Source: Mycobacterium basiliense (GTDB lineage Bacteria > Actinomycetota > Actinomycetes > Mycobacteriales > Mycobacteriaceae). Taken from it: a stretch of DNA of 64,000 nt. Below, piece by piece: positions 1 to 10,128 of the stretch. Each line of letters starts with the position of its first letter. The first letter of the stretch is position 1. The notes beneath the pieces were generated by a model that did no database searches, had not been told where the DNA came from, and worked only from the letters and a program-made list of their open reading frames with translations. A program made the position numbers and the translations under genes. Where the stretch lies: the NCBI RefSeq assembly GCF_900292015.1, contig NZ_LR130759.1, positions 744,001-808,000 on the forward strand, written 5' to 3'.

Positions 1-1229
1 TCCTCGTGAAATCCCCAGCCGTGGTAGGCGCCGGCGAAAACCAGCCGATCGTCATCGAGCGTCGGCAATTCGCGCTGGGCGGCAACCGATTCCGGTGTGT
101 ACAGCGGGTGGCTGTAGGTCATTTCGGCAATGATCGTCGCGGGATCTACGCGGTTGTGGCCGCCCAGGGTGACCACAAATCGTCGGCTCCCGTCGATGCG
201 CATTAGCCTGCTGACGTCGTAGCTGACCACCACGTGATCGCTGTCCGGTGTCACCAGGTAGTTCCACGACGCGCGGACGCGGTGTCGGCGGGGCAGTACC
301 GAGTCGTCGGTGTGCAGTTGGGCCCGGTTGGTGGAGTACGGGATCGCGCCGAGTATGCGGCGCTCCATCGCGGTCGGCTCGGCAAGCAGCAGCAGCGCCT
401 GGTCGGGGTGCACGGCGATGACCGCGGCATCGAAATGGCGCGGGGCGCTGCCACCGGCCTGTATCTGTACGCCGTCGGCCACCCGACGCAGTGCATGTAC
501 CGGTGTGCCCGTGGACACCTCGGCCAGCCGGGCGGCGATGGCCTGAACGTAGTTGGCCGAGCCGCCGACCACGGTGCGCCATGTCGGCGAGCCGAAGACC
601 GACAACATGCCGTGGTGATCGAGAAAGACAAACAGATATCGCGCCGGGTAGCGCAACGCATCCTCGCTGGCGCACGACCAGACCGCGGCCACCAGAGGCG
701 TGATGAAGTAGTCGACGAAGAACGCCGAGAAGCGGTGCCGCTTGAGAAATGAGTCCAGCGTTTCCAGGTTCGCCGCCGCGCCGAGGGATGCATCGTCGCG
801 CAGCATTCGGGTGGCGGTGCGGTGAAAGCGCAGGATCTCGGCGAGCATGGCCAGATAGCGGGGTCGCAGTGTCTGTCGGCAACCGAACAGTCCCCGCAGC
901 CCCAGCGCCCCGGCATATTCGAGGCCGATGGCGTCGGCTCGCACCGACATAGACATGTCCGACTCTTGGGTGGCCACACCTAGTTCGGCGAACAGTCGGC
1001 GCAACGTGGGATAAGTCCGGTCGTTGTGAACCAAGAACGCCGTGTCGACGCCGAAAACCGTGCCGTCGCCGCGATCGACGTAATGGGTGTGGGCGTGCCC
1101 GCCCAGCCGGGAGTCTGCCTCGTACAAGGTGACCCGGTCACGTCCGGACAGCAGGTAGGCCGCGGTCAGGCCGGCGACGCCGCTGCCGATGACCGCGACC
1201 GAGCGTCCCTCGAGATGTGTCTGTTGCAC
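1..1229 (-). CDS. FAD-dependent oxidoreductase (amine oxidase-like), 3' end cut by window edge
   Basis: About 409 codons are visible from a GTG at 1229; the C-terminus lies beyond base 1. The N-terminus carries a dinucleotide-binding fold (VAVIGSGVAGLTAAYLL, then YEADSRLGGHAHT), the pattern of flavin amine oxidase/desaturase-like proteins that bind FAD. The residues after it (VDRGDGTVFGVDTAFLVHN) fit the same family, and the last residues read include FAGAYHGWGFHE. It follows the mmpS4-mmpL4 genes on the same strand after a gap of about 54 bases, so it may be co-transcribed. It is the syntenic counterpart of Rv0449c. The substrate is unknown. The start is uncertain because the frame stays open a little further upstream. 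Confidence 0.8.
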   Translation of the reverse strand, partial: MQQTHLEGRSVAVIGSGVAGLTAAYLLSGRDRVTLYEADSRLGGHAHTHYVDRGDGTVFGVDTAFLVHNDRTYPTLRRLFAELGVATQESDMSMSVRADAIGLEYAGALGLRGLFGCRQTLRPRYLAMLAEILRFHRTATRMLRDDASLGAAANLETLDSFLKRHRFSAFFVDYFITPLVAAVWSCASEDALRYPARYLFVFLDHHGMLSVFGSPTWRTVVGGSANYVQAIAARLAEVSTGTPVHALRRVADGVQIQAGGSAPRHFDAAVIAVHPDQALLLLAEPTAMERRILGAIPYSTNRAQLHTDDSVLPRRHRVRASWNYLVTPDSDHVVVSYDVSRLMRIDGSRRFVVTLGGHNRVDPATIIAEMTYSHPLYTPESVAAQRELPTLDDDRLVFAGAYHGWGFHE

Positions 1230-1283
1230 ATCAGGTATTCGGAGCCGTCGGTTGTTTGGATGGTGGGTGGCCTGCCAATAGCC

Positions 1284-4178
1284 CTAGTGCTCGGCGCTCA
1301 GGGCCATTTCCCGATCGAGGTGCTGGTCGTCCCGGGTAGGTGGCAGGGCTCGGGCGGGCCGGGAACGTACCCGCATCGGCCACCAGAACCAGCGGCCCAG
1401 CAGGGCGGCGATCGACGGTGTCATGAACGACCGCACGATCAATGTGTCGAACAGCAGTCCTAGGCCGATAGTGGTCCCGACCTGGCCGATCACCCGCAGA
1501 TCGCTGACCGCCATGGACGCCATGGTGAACGCGAACACCAGCCCCGCGTTCGTTACGACTTTGCCGGTGCCGCCCATGGCGCGAATGATGCCGGTGTTCA
1601 GCCCGGCATGGATCTCTTCTTTAAACCGCGAGACCAGTAGCAGGTTGTAATCCGATCCCACGGCCAACAGCACGATGACCGACATCGCGAGCACCATATA
1701 GTGCAAATCGATACTGAGAATGTGCTGCCACAGCAGCACGGACAGCCCGAACGAGGCACCCAGCGAGAGCGCGACCGTGCCCACGATCACCGCGGCCGCT
1801 ACAAAGGCGCGCGTGAGGATCAGCATGATGATGAAAATGAGGCAGAGTGACGAAATTCCCGCAATCAATAGGTCCCAGTTGGCGCCCTCGGCAATATCTT
1901 TGAATACGGCCGCGGTGCCCGCCACGTAGATCTTGGCATCCTCGAGCGGAGTTCCCTTGAGCGATTCTTCGGCCGCCGTTCGGATCTTGTCGATGCTCGC
2001 GATTCCTTGGGCGGATTGGGGATCGCCCCGGTGCAAAATGATGAAGCGCGCGGCGTGGCCGTCGGGGGACAGGAACGACTTCATGGCGCGCTTGAAGTCA
2101 GCGTTTTCGAATACTTCGGGTGGCAGATAGAACGAGTCGTCGTTTTTGGCGGCATCGAACGCTTTCCCCATGGCGTTCGCGTTTTCGCTCAGCTCGCTCA
2201 TCTGATCGTAGAGACCCGACATGGTGCTGTGCATGGTGAGCATCATGATGCGCATGCTCTCCATGGTTTCGATCATCGGCGGGAACGTCGCGATCATCTC
2301 CGGCATCAGCCGGTCGAGCTCTTTGATGTCGCCTACCAGGTTGTCCAGCTTCTCGTCGATCTGGTCAATGCCGTCCAGTCCGTCGAATAGCGACCTGAAC
2401 GACCAGCAGATGGGAATGTCGTAACAGTGTTTTTCCCAGTAGAAGTAGCTGCGAATGGGACGCCAGAAGTCATCGAAGTCAGCGATGTGATCCCGCAGCT
2501 CTTTGGTGATCTGCTGCATCTCGATCGTATCGCCGACCATCTTGTGAGTGTTGTTTGCCAGCTCGCTCATCAGGCCGTACATGCGCTTCATCAGGGCAAT
2601 GGTTCTGGCCATTTCCTCGGCCTGGGTCAGCATGTCGTTCATCCGGTCACGCTGGTATTTCAGGGTCTGTATCTGACCGGCGTTTTGCATGCTGATCTGA
2701 AACGGTATCGACGTGTGGTCCATCGCCGTTCCGTCGGGTCTAGTTATGGCTTGCACCCGCGATATTCCGGGAACATGAAAGATGCCTTTAGCCAGCCTAT
2801 CTAGGATCAGAAAGTCCGCCGGGTTTCGCATGTCATGATCCGACTCGATCATCAATACATCGGGCTTCATCCTGGCCTGGGAGAAATGGCGTTCGGCGGC
2901 GATGAACCCTTCATTGGCGGGTATGAAGTTGGGCAGATATGCCCGGTCGTTGTAATTGGTCCGGTAGCCGGGCAGGGCGAGCAGCCCGACCAGCGCGACG
3001 GCCAAGGTGGCGGCCAGCACCGGCACGGGCCAACGCACCACGACGGTGCCCACCCGTCGCCAGCCACGAAAACTGAGTCGGCGTTTGGGGTCGAACAAGC
3101 CGAACCGGCTGCCGACGGTCAGAGTCGCGGGCCCCAGGGTCAGCGCGGCCAGCACGGCCACCAGCATCCCCACTGCGCAGGGGATGCCCAGCGTCTCGAA
3201 ATAGGGCATGCGGGCGAACTTGAGGCAGAAAGTTGCGCCGGCGATCGTCAATCCAGAGCCCAGGATCACGTGCGCGGTTCCGCGGTACATCGTGTAGAAG
3301 GCGGCTTCTTTGTCTTCGCCGGCCTGGCGTGCCTCCTGGTACCGACCGAAGATGAAGATCCCGTAGTCCGTGCCGGCCGCGATCGCCAGCGAAGTGAGCA
3401 GGCTGACCGCGAAGGTGGACAGCCCGATCGCGCCGGTGTGGCCGAGCAGTGCCACGACGCCGCGCGCGGCGGTCATCTCCACACCCACCGTGAGCAGCAG
3501 CACGACCACCGTGATGATCGAACGGTAGACCAGCAGCAGCATGACGAAGATGACCGCGATCGTCGTCATGGTGATCTTCATCATGGATTTGTCGCCGCTG
3601 TCGTGCATATCGGCGACGAGCGCCGCGGCCCCGGTGACGTAGGTGGTGACCCCGGGCGGCGCCGGTGTGTCCGAGACGATTTGGCGCACCGCGTCGACGG
3701 ATTCGTTGGCCAGCGGCTCACCCTGGTTGCCGGCCAGATTCAACTGGACGTATGCGGCCTTGCCGTCGTTGCTTTGTGCCCCCGCCGCGGTCAGGGGATC
3801 GCCCCAGAAGTCCTGCACGCTCTGGACGTGCTTGGTATCGGCCTTCAGTTTGCGGATCAGCACGTCGTAGTACTTGTGCGCGGCGTCGCCGAGGGGTTCG
3901 TTGCCCTCCAGGACGAGCATCGCCTGACTGTCGGAGCTCCCTTCGTTGAACACCTGGCCCATGCGCTTCATGGCCTGGTAAGAGGGCGCTTCCTTGGGGC
4001 TGAGCGACACCGAACGTTCTTGCCCGACCACTTCCAGCGATGGGACGAACACGCTGACTGCGACGCAAATCGCCAGCCAGCCCAGGATGATGGGTACCGC
4101 AAAGGCGTGGATGATCCGCGCGATGAATGGCTTCTCGGCGTGGGTGGCGGGGCCACGGTCGTTTGCGTATGTGGGCAT
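1284..4178 (-). CDS. mmpL4: MmpL4 RND-family transporter
   Basis: A 964-residue inner-membrane RND transporter. It has an N-terminal membrane helix ([19 protein letters not shown]), a first periplasmic domain, a membrane bundle with the GTDYGIF Asp-Tyr pair, and a second bundle with GSDYNLLL; these pairs form the proton relay in MmpL proteins. A long Met-rich helical insertion between the halves contains the [15 protein letters not shown] signature of the MmpL4/MmpL5 group. In M. tuberculosis MmpL4 with MmpS4 exports mycobactin and carboxymycobactin siderophores; that role is inferred here from similarity and position. The start overlaps the mmpS4 stop (TGATG). A GTG one codon upstream (4181) is equally possible. 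Confidence 0.93.
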   Translation of the reverse strand: MPTYANDRGPATHAEKPFIARIIHAFAVPIILGWLAICVAVSVFVPSLEVVGQERSVSLSPKEAPSYQAMKRMGQVFNEGSSDSQAMLVLEGNEPLGDAAHKYYDVLIRKLKADTKHVQSVQDFWGDPLTAAGAQSNDGKAAYVQLNLAGNQGEPLANESVDAVRQIVSDTPAPPGVTTYVTGAAALVADMHDSGDKSMMKITMTTIAVIFVMLLLVYRSIITVVVLLLTVGVEMTAARGVVALLGHTGAIGLSTFAVSLLTSLAIAAGTDYGIFIFGRYQEARQAGEDKEAAFYTMYRGTAHVILGSGLTIAGATFCLKFARMPYFETLGIPCAVGMLVAVLAALTLGPATLTVGSRFGLFDPKRRLSFRGWRRVGTVVVRWPVPVLAATLAVALVGLLALPGYRTNYNDRAYLPNFIPANEGFIAAERHFSQARMKPDVLMIESDHDMRNPADFLILDRLAKGIFHVPGISRVQAITRPDGTAMDHTSIPFQISMQNAGQIQTLKYQRDRMNDMLTQAEEMARTIALMKRMYGLMSELANNTHKMVGDTIEMQQITKELRDHIADFDDFWRPIRSYFYWEKHCYDIPICWSFRSLFDGLDGIDQIDEKLDNLVGDIKELDRLMPEMIATFPPMIETMESMRIMMLTMHSTMSGLYDQMSELSENANAMGKAFDAAKNDDSFYLPPEVFENADFKRAMKSFLSPDGHAARFIILHRGDPQSAQGIASIDKIRTAAEESLKGTPLEDAKIYVAGTAAVFKDIAEGANWDLLIAGISSLCLIFIIMLILTRAFVAAAVIVGTVALSLGASFGLSVLLWQHILSIDLHYMVLAMSVIVLLAVGSDYNLLLVSRFKEEIHAGLNTGIIRAMGGTGKVVTNAGLVFAFTMASMAVSDLRVIGQVGTTIGLGLLFDTLIVRSFMTPSIAALLGRWFWWPMRVRSRPARALPPTRDDQHLDREMALSAEH

Positions 4179-4621
4179 CACGCGGATTTCACCAGGCAGT
4201 AGGTGTAGGCGTTGACCTCATTGGAAATCCGTTCGGCTTTGATCTTGCCGTCCACGGTGATCCGGCAACCGATGCTGTTGGTATTACCTTGTGCTACCAG
4301 GTTGCCCATCACTGCGGCCAAGTTGGTAGTGAAGTGCAGCGACCAGGGCAACACCGCCGCCTCGACCAGTTGCGGGTCGGAATTGACGTCAAAGTAGCTG
4401 ATGTCGGCGACGGTTCCGGGCGGTCCGAAGACCTCATAGGTGATTCGTTTGGGGTCAAATGGTTTGCTGTCGAGGTTGCTATCGGAGTACGACTCGCGTT
4501 TCTCGGAGGCAAAGAAGCCGCGGACACGGTGGACGGCGAACCCCCCGACGATGACCACCGCCAGGATCACCAGGACGATCCACGTCCGCGACAGCACCCT
4601 GAAAATCTCAGTTCCCTTCAC
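4178..4621 (-). CDS. mmpS4: MmpS4 membrane accessory protein
   Basis: A 147-residue MmpS protein: one N-terminal membrane helix (about residues 12-32, [19 protein letters not shown]) and a periplasmic beta-rich domain with the family signatures [17 protein letters not shown] and the C-terminal [11 protein letters not shown]. MmpS proteins partner the adjacent MmpL; MmpS4 is needed for siderophore export in M. tuberculosis. It is the first gene of the mmpS4-mmpL4 unit, starts with GTG, and overlaps mmpL4 by one base, implying coupled translation. An IdeR-like half-site and a palindrome lie upstream (4755-4848), in line with iron control of the orthologous operon. Confidence 0.9.
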   Translation of the reverse strand: MKGTEIFRVLSRTWIVLVILAVVIVGGFAVHRVRGFFASEKRESYSDSNLDSKPFDPKRITYEVFGPPGTVADISYFDVNSDPQLVEAAVLPWSLHFTTNLAAVMGNLVAQGNTNSIGCRITVDGKIKAERISNEVNAYTYCLVKSA

Positions 4622-4754
4622 CCGGATGGTGTTGCTATGGGCGGCCGACGCCTCGCGATTCGAAGCCTTCGAAGCCCATCTGACCGGCGATCCCGACCTG
4701 GCACATTGGTGGGGCGCCTGAAGTCACCTCAACGGGCGACGCCATGTCGGGAGC

Positions 4755-4773
4755 GCAACCAAGCCTTACCTAA
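4755..4773 (-). promoter_or_regulatory. candidate IdeR (iron) box upstream of mmpS4
   Basis: Read on the minus strand the site begins TTAGGTAAGGCT. It matches the IdeR consensus (TTAGGTTAGGCTAACCTAA) at about 12 of 19 positions, with a strong left half and a poor right half. It lies about 135 bases upstream of the mmpS4 start. Iron-repressed expression of mmpS4-mmpL4 is established in M. tuberculosis; binding here is inferred. Confidence 0.45.
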
Positions 4774-4825
4774 GTAAATCATGGCGACGGATGGAATTGC
4801 CGACCCCTTCCCTCAGTCTGAGACT

Positions 4826-4848
4826 GTAACGCATATCACGTGCGTAAC
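4826..4848. promoter_or_regulatory. candidate TetR operator, imperfect palindrome
   Basis: GTAACGCA and TGCGTAAC flank a 7-base spacer, so 7 of 8 arm positions are complementary. The site is in the divergent intergenic region, about 60 bases before the TetR start. A related half-site (TGTGCGTTA) recurs at about 4891-4899. Position and symmetry suit autoregulation by the adjacent TetR protein and possible control of mmpS4; no experiment is implied. Confidence 0.4.
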
Positions 4849-4909
4849 GGGCACGCTACTCGGATGATTTTCCGCTCGCAAATCACGCGGTGTGCGTTAT
4901 CCTCTGGCG

Positions 4910-5578
4910 GTGACGCAACTCACCTTTCGTCGCGCCCGGACCGAAGAGAAGAAACGCCAGCGTGCCGCCGCTCTCGTCGAAGCCGCACGTTCGCTGGCGA
5001 AGGAAAGCGGCGTGGCGTCGGTGACGTTGACCGCGGTTGCCAACCGTGCCGGGATTCACTACTCGGCGGTGCGCCGCTATTTCACCTCTCACAAAGAAGT
5101 GCTGCTGCACCTCGCCGCCGAGGGGTGGGTGCGCTGGTCGAATACGGTGTGCGAACGATTGGGCGAACCCGGTCCGATGACGCAGTCGCGGGTGGCCGGG
5201 GTACTGGCTGACGGGCTGGCCGCCGATCCGCTGTTCTGTGACCTGCTGGCCAACCTGCACCTGCATCTCGAACACGAAGTGGATGTCGACCGGGTGGTCG
5301 AGGTAAAGCGCACCAGTACGGCCGCCGTGATCGCGCTGGCGGATGCCATCGAGAACGCGTTGCCGGCGCTCCGGCGTTCCGGGGCATTTGACATCCTGCT
5401 GGCCGCCTACTCCCTGGCGGCCACCCTGTGGCAGATCGCCAACCCGCCGGAGCGACTCACCGATGCCTATGCCGAGGAGCCCGACGTTCTGCCGCCCGAA
5501 TGGAACCTTGATTTCGCCTCCGCGCTCACTCGCCTACTCACCGCTACCTGCTACGGCCTGACGGCGGAATTGCCGTGA
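4910..5578 (+). CDS. TetR-family transcriptional regulator
   Basis: A 222-residue TetR repressor starting at GTG 4910 (an in-frame GTG at 4892 would add six residues). The N-terminal helix-turn-helix is clear: AARSLAKESGVASVTLTAV, then ANRAGIHYSAVRRYFTSHKEVL. The remaining 150 residues form the ligand-binding region. It is the Rv0452 counterpart by synteny, divergent from mmpS4-mmpL4 and followed on the same strand by a second mmpS-mmpL pair, so it may control either or both transport systems. The ligand is unknown. Confidence 0.88.
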   Translation: MTQLTFRRARTEEKKRQRAAALVEAARSLAKESGVASVTLTAVANRAGIHYSAVRRYFTSHKEVLLHLAAEGWVRWSNTVCERLGEPGPMTQSRVAGVLADGLAADPLFCDLLANLHLHLEHEVDVDRVVEVKRTSTAAVIALADAIENALPALRRSGAFDILLAAYSLAATLWQIANPPERLTDAYAEEPDVLPPEWNLDFASALTRLLTATCYGLTAELP

Positions 5579-5603
5579 ACCGCAGACCGGCGAGTTGGCC
5601 CGG

Positions 5604-5626
5604 GCGACTTTGCCCGCAAAAGTCGC
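5604..5626. promoter_or_regulatory. inverted repeat between tetR and the second mmpS
   Basis: GCGACTTT (5604-5611) and AAAGTCGC (5619-5626) are perfectly complementary around a 7-base loop. It lies 26 bases after the TetR stop and about 210 before mmpS. It could be a weak terminator for tetR or an operator for the mmpS-mmpL pair; there is no T-tract after it. Confidence 0.4.
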
Positions 5627-5833
5627 ATGCCCAGAGTCCTGCGGCTCACCGTGGGTGCGTTTAGGATCCTTAGCACACCAAACCATCGGGTGGCATGGGC
5701 GCGAAGGACGGCAATTTGCGAACGCTACAGGTTTGTGACGCGGAAGCTCTATTGTCTGACCCAATGCGAGACCGTGCGATGGCTGAAGTGCACAAGTGGA
5801 CGTACCTTTGCCCGGCTAGCGAAAGGTGATTGA

Positions 5834-6280
5834 GTGGCAAAGATTTCGCTTGCCAACTCGTTGAAGCGAGCATGGATTGCGATTGTCATTGTGATAGTGG
5901 TTGCGGTCGCGGCATTCAGTGTCAATCGGCTCCGCGGCTTCTTCGGCGTCCACGACAACGTCCCGATTACCAGCGGCGCTTCCGATGACATTAAACCGTT
6001 CAACCCCAAGCACGTCGTTTATGAAGTCTTCGGTCCGCCCGGGACTATCGCCAACATCAACTACCTGGACATCGAGGCGCAACCGCAGCGGGTCAGTAAC
6101 GTGCCGCTGCCCTGGAGGCTGGCGGTCACCACCACGCTGCCCTCGGTGAGCGTCAACGTGGTAGCGCAGGGCAACACCGATCAGATTGGTTGCCGCATCA
6201 TCGTGAACGGCGAAGTCAAGGACGAAAGGTTTGAGAACGAAGTGAACGCCCAGACCTTCTGCCTGGTGAAGTCAGCATGA
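5834..6280 (+). CDS. MmpS-family protein, second copy in the locus
   Basis: A 148-residue MmpS protein from a GTG start preceded by a GAAAGGTGA ribosome-binding region. It has a single N-terminal membrane helix ([18 protein letters not shown]) and a periplasmic domain with [19 protein letters not shown] and the C-terminal [11 protein letters not shown]. The stop overlaps the following mmpL start as ATGA. In H37Rv, as I recall it, this position holds PPE11, so this pair is an accessory or lost element. I do not assign a number: it resembles MmpS4/MmpS1-type proteins but orthology needs a tree. Confidence 0.88.
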   Translation: MAKISLANSLKRAWIAIVIVIVVAVAAFSVNRLRGFFGVHDNVPITSGASDDIKPFNPKHVVYEVFGPPGTIANINYLDIEAQPQRVSNVPLPWRLAVTTTLPSVSVNVVAQGNTDQIGCRIIVNGEVKDERFENEVNAQTFCLVKSA

Positions 6281-9252
6281 GCGAAAGGCAGCGGGCGCCG
6301 GGAAACGGGGCGGAGAACGCGACGAACAACGCCGTCAAGTTGCCCTCATTTGCCCGGATGGTTCACCGCTTCGCGGTGCCGATTGTGGTGTTCTGGATCG
6401 GGTTCGTCGTCGTGCTCACCATGTTCGTCCCATCGCTGGAAGAGGTCGGCAAGCAGCACACGGTGTCGTTGAGCCCGACCAACGCTGAGTCGATGATGGC
6501 GATGAAGCGCGTTGGCAAGGTCTTCAACGAGTTCGATACCGACAGTTCGATCATGATCGTGCTGGAAGGCGATCGGCCGCTTGGGGACGATGCTCATCAC
6601 TACTACGACGAGCTCATCCGCAAGCTTGCTGCGGACAAGAAGCATGTGCAGCACATCCAGGACTTCTGGGGTGATCCGCTCACGGCGGCCGGCTCCCAAA
6701 GCCCGGACGGCAAGGCCGCTTATGTTCAGATCTATCTGTCCGGAAATCAGGGCGAGACCCTGGCCAACGAGTCAGTCGAGTCGGTGCGCAGGATCGTCGG
6801 CGAGACACCGGCGCCGCCGGGGGTCCACGCGTACGTCACCGGCGCGGCCGCGCTCACTTCCGATCAGTCCTCGGCCGGCGACAAGAGTATTCAGCGGGTA
6901 ACCGCGGTCACCATTCTGGTGATCTTCGTAATGCTGCTGTTTGTCTATCGCTCCGTCGTCACGGTGCTCTTAGTTCTGATGACGGTCGGGGTGGAGTTGA
7001 TGGCGGCGCGGGGTGTCGTTTCGTTCCTGGCTCACAACAACATCATTGGGCTGTCCACATTTGCGGTTAATCTGCTGGTCCTGCTGGCCATAGCCGCCGG
7101 AACGGACTATGCGATCTTTGTCCTTGGCCGATACCAAGAGGCGCGCGGCCAAGGTGAAGACCGAGAAACGGCCTACTACACAATGTTTCACGGGACCGCC
7201 CACGTCGTCTTGGGCTCTGGTCTCACCATCGCGGGCGCCATGTACTGCCTGAGCTTCACCCAGCTCCCGTATTTCCAAACCCTGGGCGCTCCGTGCGCAG
7301 TCGGAATGCTGATCGCGGTGATGGCCGCGCTGACGCTGGGACCGGCTGTCCTGGTGGTCGGTAGCTTCTTCAAGCTGTTCGACCCGAAGCGGAAGATGCG
7401 GACACGTGGCTGGCGTCGGGTGGGCACCGCAATCGTCCGCTGGCCTGGACCCATTTTGGCGGTGTCGGTCGCGATCGCTCTCATTGGGCTGCTTGCCCTG
7501 CCGGGATACCGGACGAGCTACGACAGCAAGAAGTATCTGCCGCCCTCGACGCCGGCCAACGTAGGCTATGCGGCAGCGGACCGCCATTTTTCACAGGCCA
7601 GAATGAATCCGGAATTGTTAATGGTCGAGACCGACCACGACATGCGTAATCCGGCGGACATGCTGGTGATCGACCGTATCGCTAAAGGAGTGTTTCATCT
7701 GCCCGGTATTGCGCGGGTGCAGGCGATAACACGGCCACTCGGCAAGCCGATCGAGCACACGTCGATTCCATTTCAGATGAGCATGCAAAACACGGTGCAG
7801 GTCGAGAACATGCAGTACATGAAACAGCGGATGGCCGACATGTTGACCCAGGCCGCTGCGATGCAGGAAACGATCGACACCCTGGGGCGCATGTACGACA
7901 TCATGAGCCAGATGGTTGCCACCACGCACCGCATCGACGGATTGACCCACGATATGGTGGACATTACCGATGAATTGCGGGACCATATCGCCGATTTCGA
8001 TGATTTCTGGCGCCCCATTCGCAGCTATTTCTACTGGGAAAAGCATTGCTACGATATCCCCATCTGCTGGTCATTCAGGTCGATATTCGATGCACTGGAC
8101 GGTTTGGATCAGCTCACCGAGAAGCTGACGGCGCTCTCTTACCAGATGGATCAGCTGGACATCTTGATGCCGCAGATGCTCGCCCAGCTGCCCGTGCAGA
8201 TCGCGACCATGAAGACGATGAAAACGATGGTGCTGACCATGCACAGTTCGATGTCGTCGCTGTATGACCAGATGGACGAGATGAGCGAAAACTCGACCGC
8301 AATGGGGAAGGCTTTTGACGCTGCCAGGAATGACGACTCGTTCTACATACCGCCGGAAGTCTTCGACAATCCCGATTTCAAGCGCGGTCTAAAGATGTTC
8401 CTGTCACCGGACGGGCACGCGGTCCGCTTCATTATTTCCCACGACGGTGATCCGGCGACCCCCGAAGGCATCGCGCATGTTGAGCCGATCATGAAAGAGG
8501 CGAAGGAAGCCATCAAGGGAACCCCGTTGGAGGGCGCCAAGATCTATCTGGCCGGCACCGCCTCGGTCTACAAGGACATGCGCGACGGGTCGAAGTGGGA
8601 CCTGATGATCGCAGGTATCGCCGCGGCCAGTTTGATCCTGATCATCATGCTGATCATCACTCGAAGTCTGGTCGCCGCGATGGTGATTGTGGGCACCGTA
8701 TTGCTTTCGCTAGGCGCCTCTTTTGGGCTTTCCGTGCTGGTCTGGCAGGACATTCTTGGCATCGAGCTGCACTGGATGGTGCTGGCGATGTCGGTGATTC
8801 TGCTGTTGGCGGTGGGATCGGACTACAACTTGTTGTTGGTCTCCCGCTTCAAGGAAGAGATTGGCGCCGGATTGAAGACCGGCATCATCCGCGCCATGGC
8901 CGGCACCGGTGGGGTGGTGACCTCTGCGGGGTTGGTGTTCGCCGCCACCATGGCCTCGTTCGTATTCAGCGACTTGAGGGTGATCGGGCAGGTTGGCACC
9001 ACCATCGGGCTAGGGCTGTTGTTCGACACGTTGGTCGTGCGCTCCTTCATGACCCCCTCTATCGCGGCGCTGATGGGTCGTTGGTTCTGGTGGCCGCAAC
9101 AAGTGCGCACGCGGCCTGCCAGTCAGCTGCTTCGGCCCTACGGTCCGCGTCCGCTGGTTCGTGCGTTGCTGCTGCCCCCAAACGGTGCCTCGGGTGACGC
9201 GGCGGACGGTGCGATCACCGATCGGTTCCCCGCGAGCACGCCGCACTACTGA
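6277..9252 (+). CDS. MmpL-family RND transporter, second copy in the locus
   Basis: A 991-residue MmpL transporter. It has an N-terminal membrane helix ([19 protein letters not shown]), two periplasmic domains, the GTDYAIF and GSDYNLLL proton-relay pairs, and the central helical insertion with [15 protein letters not shown], which places it in the MmpL4/5-like group rather than with MmpL3. It is clearly diverged from the mmpL4 product 2 kb away. The tail after the last helix is about 60 residues long and Pro/Ala-rich. It is coupled to its mmpS by a 4-base overlap and ends before a strong hairpin (9268-9307). The cargo is unknown; a lipid or siderophore is likely. Confidence 0.9.
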   Translation: MSERQRAPGNGAENATNNAVKLPSFARMVHRFAVPIVVFWIGFVVVLTMFVPSLEEVGKQHTVSLSPTNAESMMAMKRVGKVFNEFDTDSSIMIVLEGDRPLGDDAHHYYDELIRKLAADKKHVQHIQDFWGDPLTAAGSQSPDGKAAYVQIYLSGNQGETLANESVESVRRIVGETPAPPGVHAYVTGAAALTSDQSSAGDKSIQRVTAVTILVIFVMLLFVYRSVVTVLLVLMTVGVELMAARGVVSFLAHNNIIGLSTFAVNLLVLLAIAAGTDYAIFVLGRYQEARGQGEDRETAYYTMFHGTAHVVLGSGLTIAGAMYCLSFTQLPYFQTLGAPCAVGMLIAVMAALTLGPAVLVVGSFFKLFDPKRKMRTRGWRRVGTAIVRWPGPILAVSVAIALIGLLALPGYRTSYDSKKYLPPSTPANVGYAAADRHFSQARMNPELLMVETDHDMRNPADMLVIDRIAKGVFHLPGIARVQAITRPLGKPIEHTSIPFQMSMQNTVQVENMQYMKQRMADMLTQAAAMQETIDTLGRMYDIMSQMVATTHRIDGLTHDMVDITDELRDHIADFDDFWRPIRSYFYWEKHCYDIPICWSFRSIFDALDGLDQLTEKLTALSYQMDQLDILMPQMLAQLPVQIATMKTMKTMVLTMHSSMSSLYDQMDEMSENSTAMGKAFDAARNDDSFYIPPEVFDNPDFKRGLKMFLSPDGHAVRFIISHDGDPATPEGIAHVEPIMKEAKEAIKGTPLEGAKIYLAGTASVYKDMRDGSKWDLMIAGIAAASLILIIMLIITRSLVAAMVIVGTVLLSLGASFGLSVLVWQDILGIELHWMVLAMSVILLLAVGSDYNLLLVSRFKEEIGAGLKTGIIRAMAGTGGVVTSAGLVFAATMASFVFSDLRVIGQVGTTIGLGLLFDTLVVRSFMTPSIAALMGRWFWWPQQVRTRPASQLLRPYGPRPLVRALLLPPNGASGDAADGAITDRFPASTPHY

Positions 9253-9600
9253 CGGTTCGCGAGCTCCGGCGCCGTGATGGCGAGCCAGCCGGGCTCGATC
9301 AGGCGCCGTGCACGGTCAGTCGGTTCAGTTCGTCCGCGCAATGGCCCAGCACATACCTCGCCTTAGCGACTCCACCGGTATCAGAATCGCCCTTCGGTCG
9401 CTTCCGAGTCGAGTCCACCCCCTCATCCACACCACCGAGGTGGGGTCCTTGGGTGCGGCGGCTCCGCGAAAACGCACGCCTGGCCGCCGATTTCAGATAC
9501 CGGGACTTGGCTCGACTCGCCGCAGAGCCGAACGCGCCCACTGTCGTCCACGTCGCACGGATATCAATGCGCTAGGGCCGCTCTGGGCCAATCCGCGCTG
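9253..9600. other. intergenic stretch with a terminator; no convincing gene
   Basis: The 348 bases lie between the convergent mmpL and Rv0455c-type genes. The proximal part holds the hairpin annotated at 9268-9307. A 98-codon plus-strand frame (9308-9604) reads as low-complexity Arg/Pro sequence without domains and runs into the end of the opposing gene, so I do not call it. Confidence 0.6.
9268..9307 (+). terminator. long imperfect hairpin after the second mmpL
   Basis: GGCGCC and TGAT on the left pair with ATCA and GGCGCC on the right, and the inner CGAGCC/GGCTCG stem closes a 5-base loop. There is one bulged base and no T-run, the usual form of mycobacterial intrinsic terminators. It begins 16 bases after the mmpL stop. 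Confidence 0.6.
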
Positions 9601-10062
9601 CTAGCCCCAGTTCCACACCGACATGTCGCCGGCCGGATATCCGTTGCACACCTCGGTGGACTTGGCCACAACGCCTTTGTTGTTGAAGAAGATCTTCATG
9701 TGGTTGCGCCAGCCCCACCACAGCGGGTCGATCCCGTCGTAGAAGTGTTCGGAATATTCCCTGCGGTCCGCCGGCGACAGCGAGAAGAACCAATGTGCCT
9801 TGTCCTGGGTGGCCTGCTGATACTGCTGGTGGTTGTTGTAGTCGATCATGTATCGCTCGTAGTACACCGGGCTGGTATCCCTGGTGGCCGCCAGTATTTG
9901 TTCCGCATCGCAGGTGGTGGCGATGATCCGGCGCGGAATCGGAAAGTCTTCGGTGGAGTCGGCTACCGCGGTCTTCGGGAAGGTCGCAGCGGCGAGGCTC
10001 AGACTTATCAGAAGAGCGAAAAAAACGGCGCCTGCACGCAGGCCGGAACTCAGCCGAGACAT
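9601..10062 (-). CDS. secreted siderophore-export factor, Rv0455c family
   Basis: A 153-residue exported protein. Residues 1-34 form a signal peptide ([19 protein letters not shown], then an Ala-rich cleavage region). The mature part has two cysteines (Cys51 and Cys139) that could form the intramolecular disulfide described for Rv0455c, and Trp/Tyr-rich segments ([17 protein letters not shown]). In M. tuberculosis the Rv0455c product is a small periplasmic protein needed for mycobactin secretion, fitting its position near mmpS4-mmpL4. Function is inferred from that ortholog. Confidence 0.85.
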   Translation of the reverse strand: MSRLSSGLRAGAVFFALLISLSLAAATFPKTAVADSTEDFPIPRRIIATTCDAEQILAATRDTSPVYYERYMIDYNNHQQYQQATQDKAHWFFSLSPADRREYSEHFYDGIDPLWWGWRNHMKIFFNNKGVVAKSTEVCNGYPAGDMSVWNWG

Positions 10063-10128
10063 AGTCGCTACCGTAGCACTTTCACAGCGTCGGCGTGGAG
10101 CCGATGAGCAGGTCCATAGTCCATCTCA

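Noticed and set aside
2835..4202. 455-codon plus-strand frame opposite mmpL4
   Set aside because: His/Gly/Gln-rich low-complexity translation without domains, wholly antisense to a clear MmpL gene; a GC-rich shadow frame.
9308..9604. 98-codon frame between mmpL and the Rv0455c-type gene
   Set aside because: Arg/Pro-rich, no domain, no ribosome-binding site and running into the opposing gene's 3' end.
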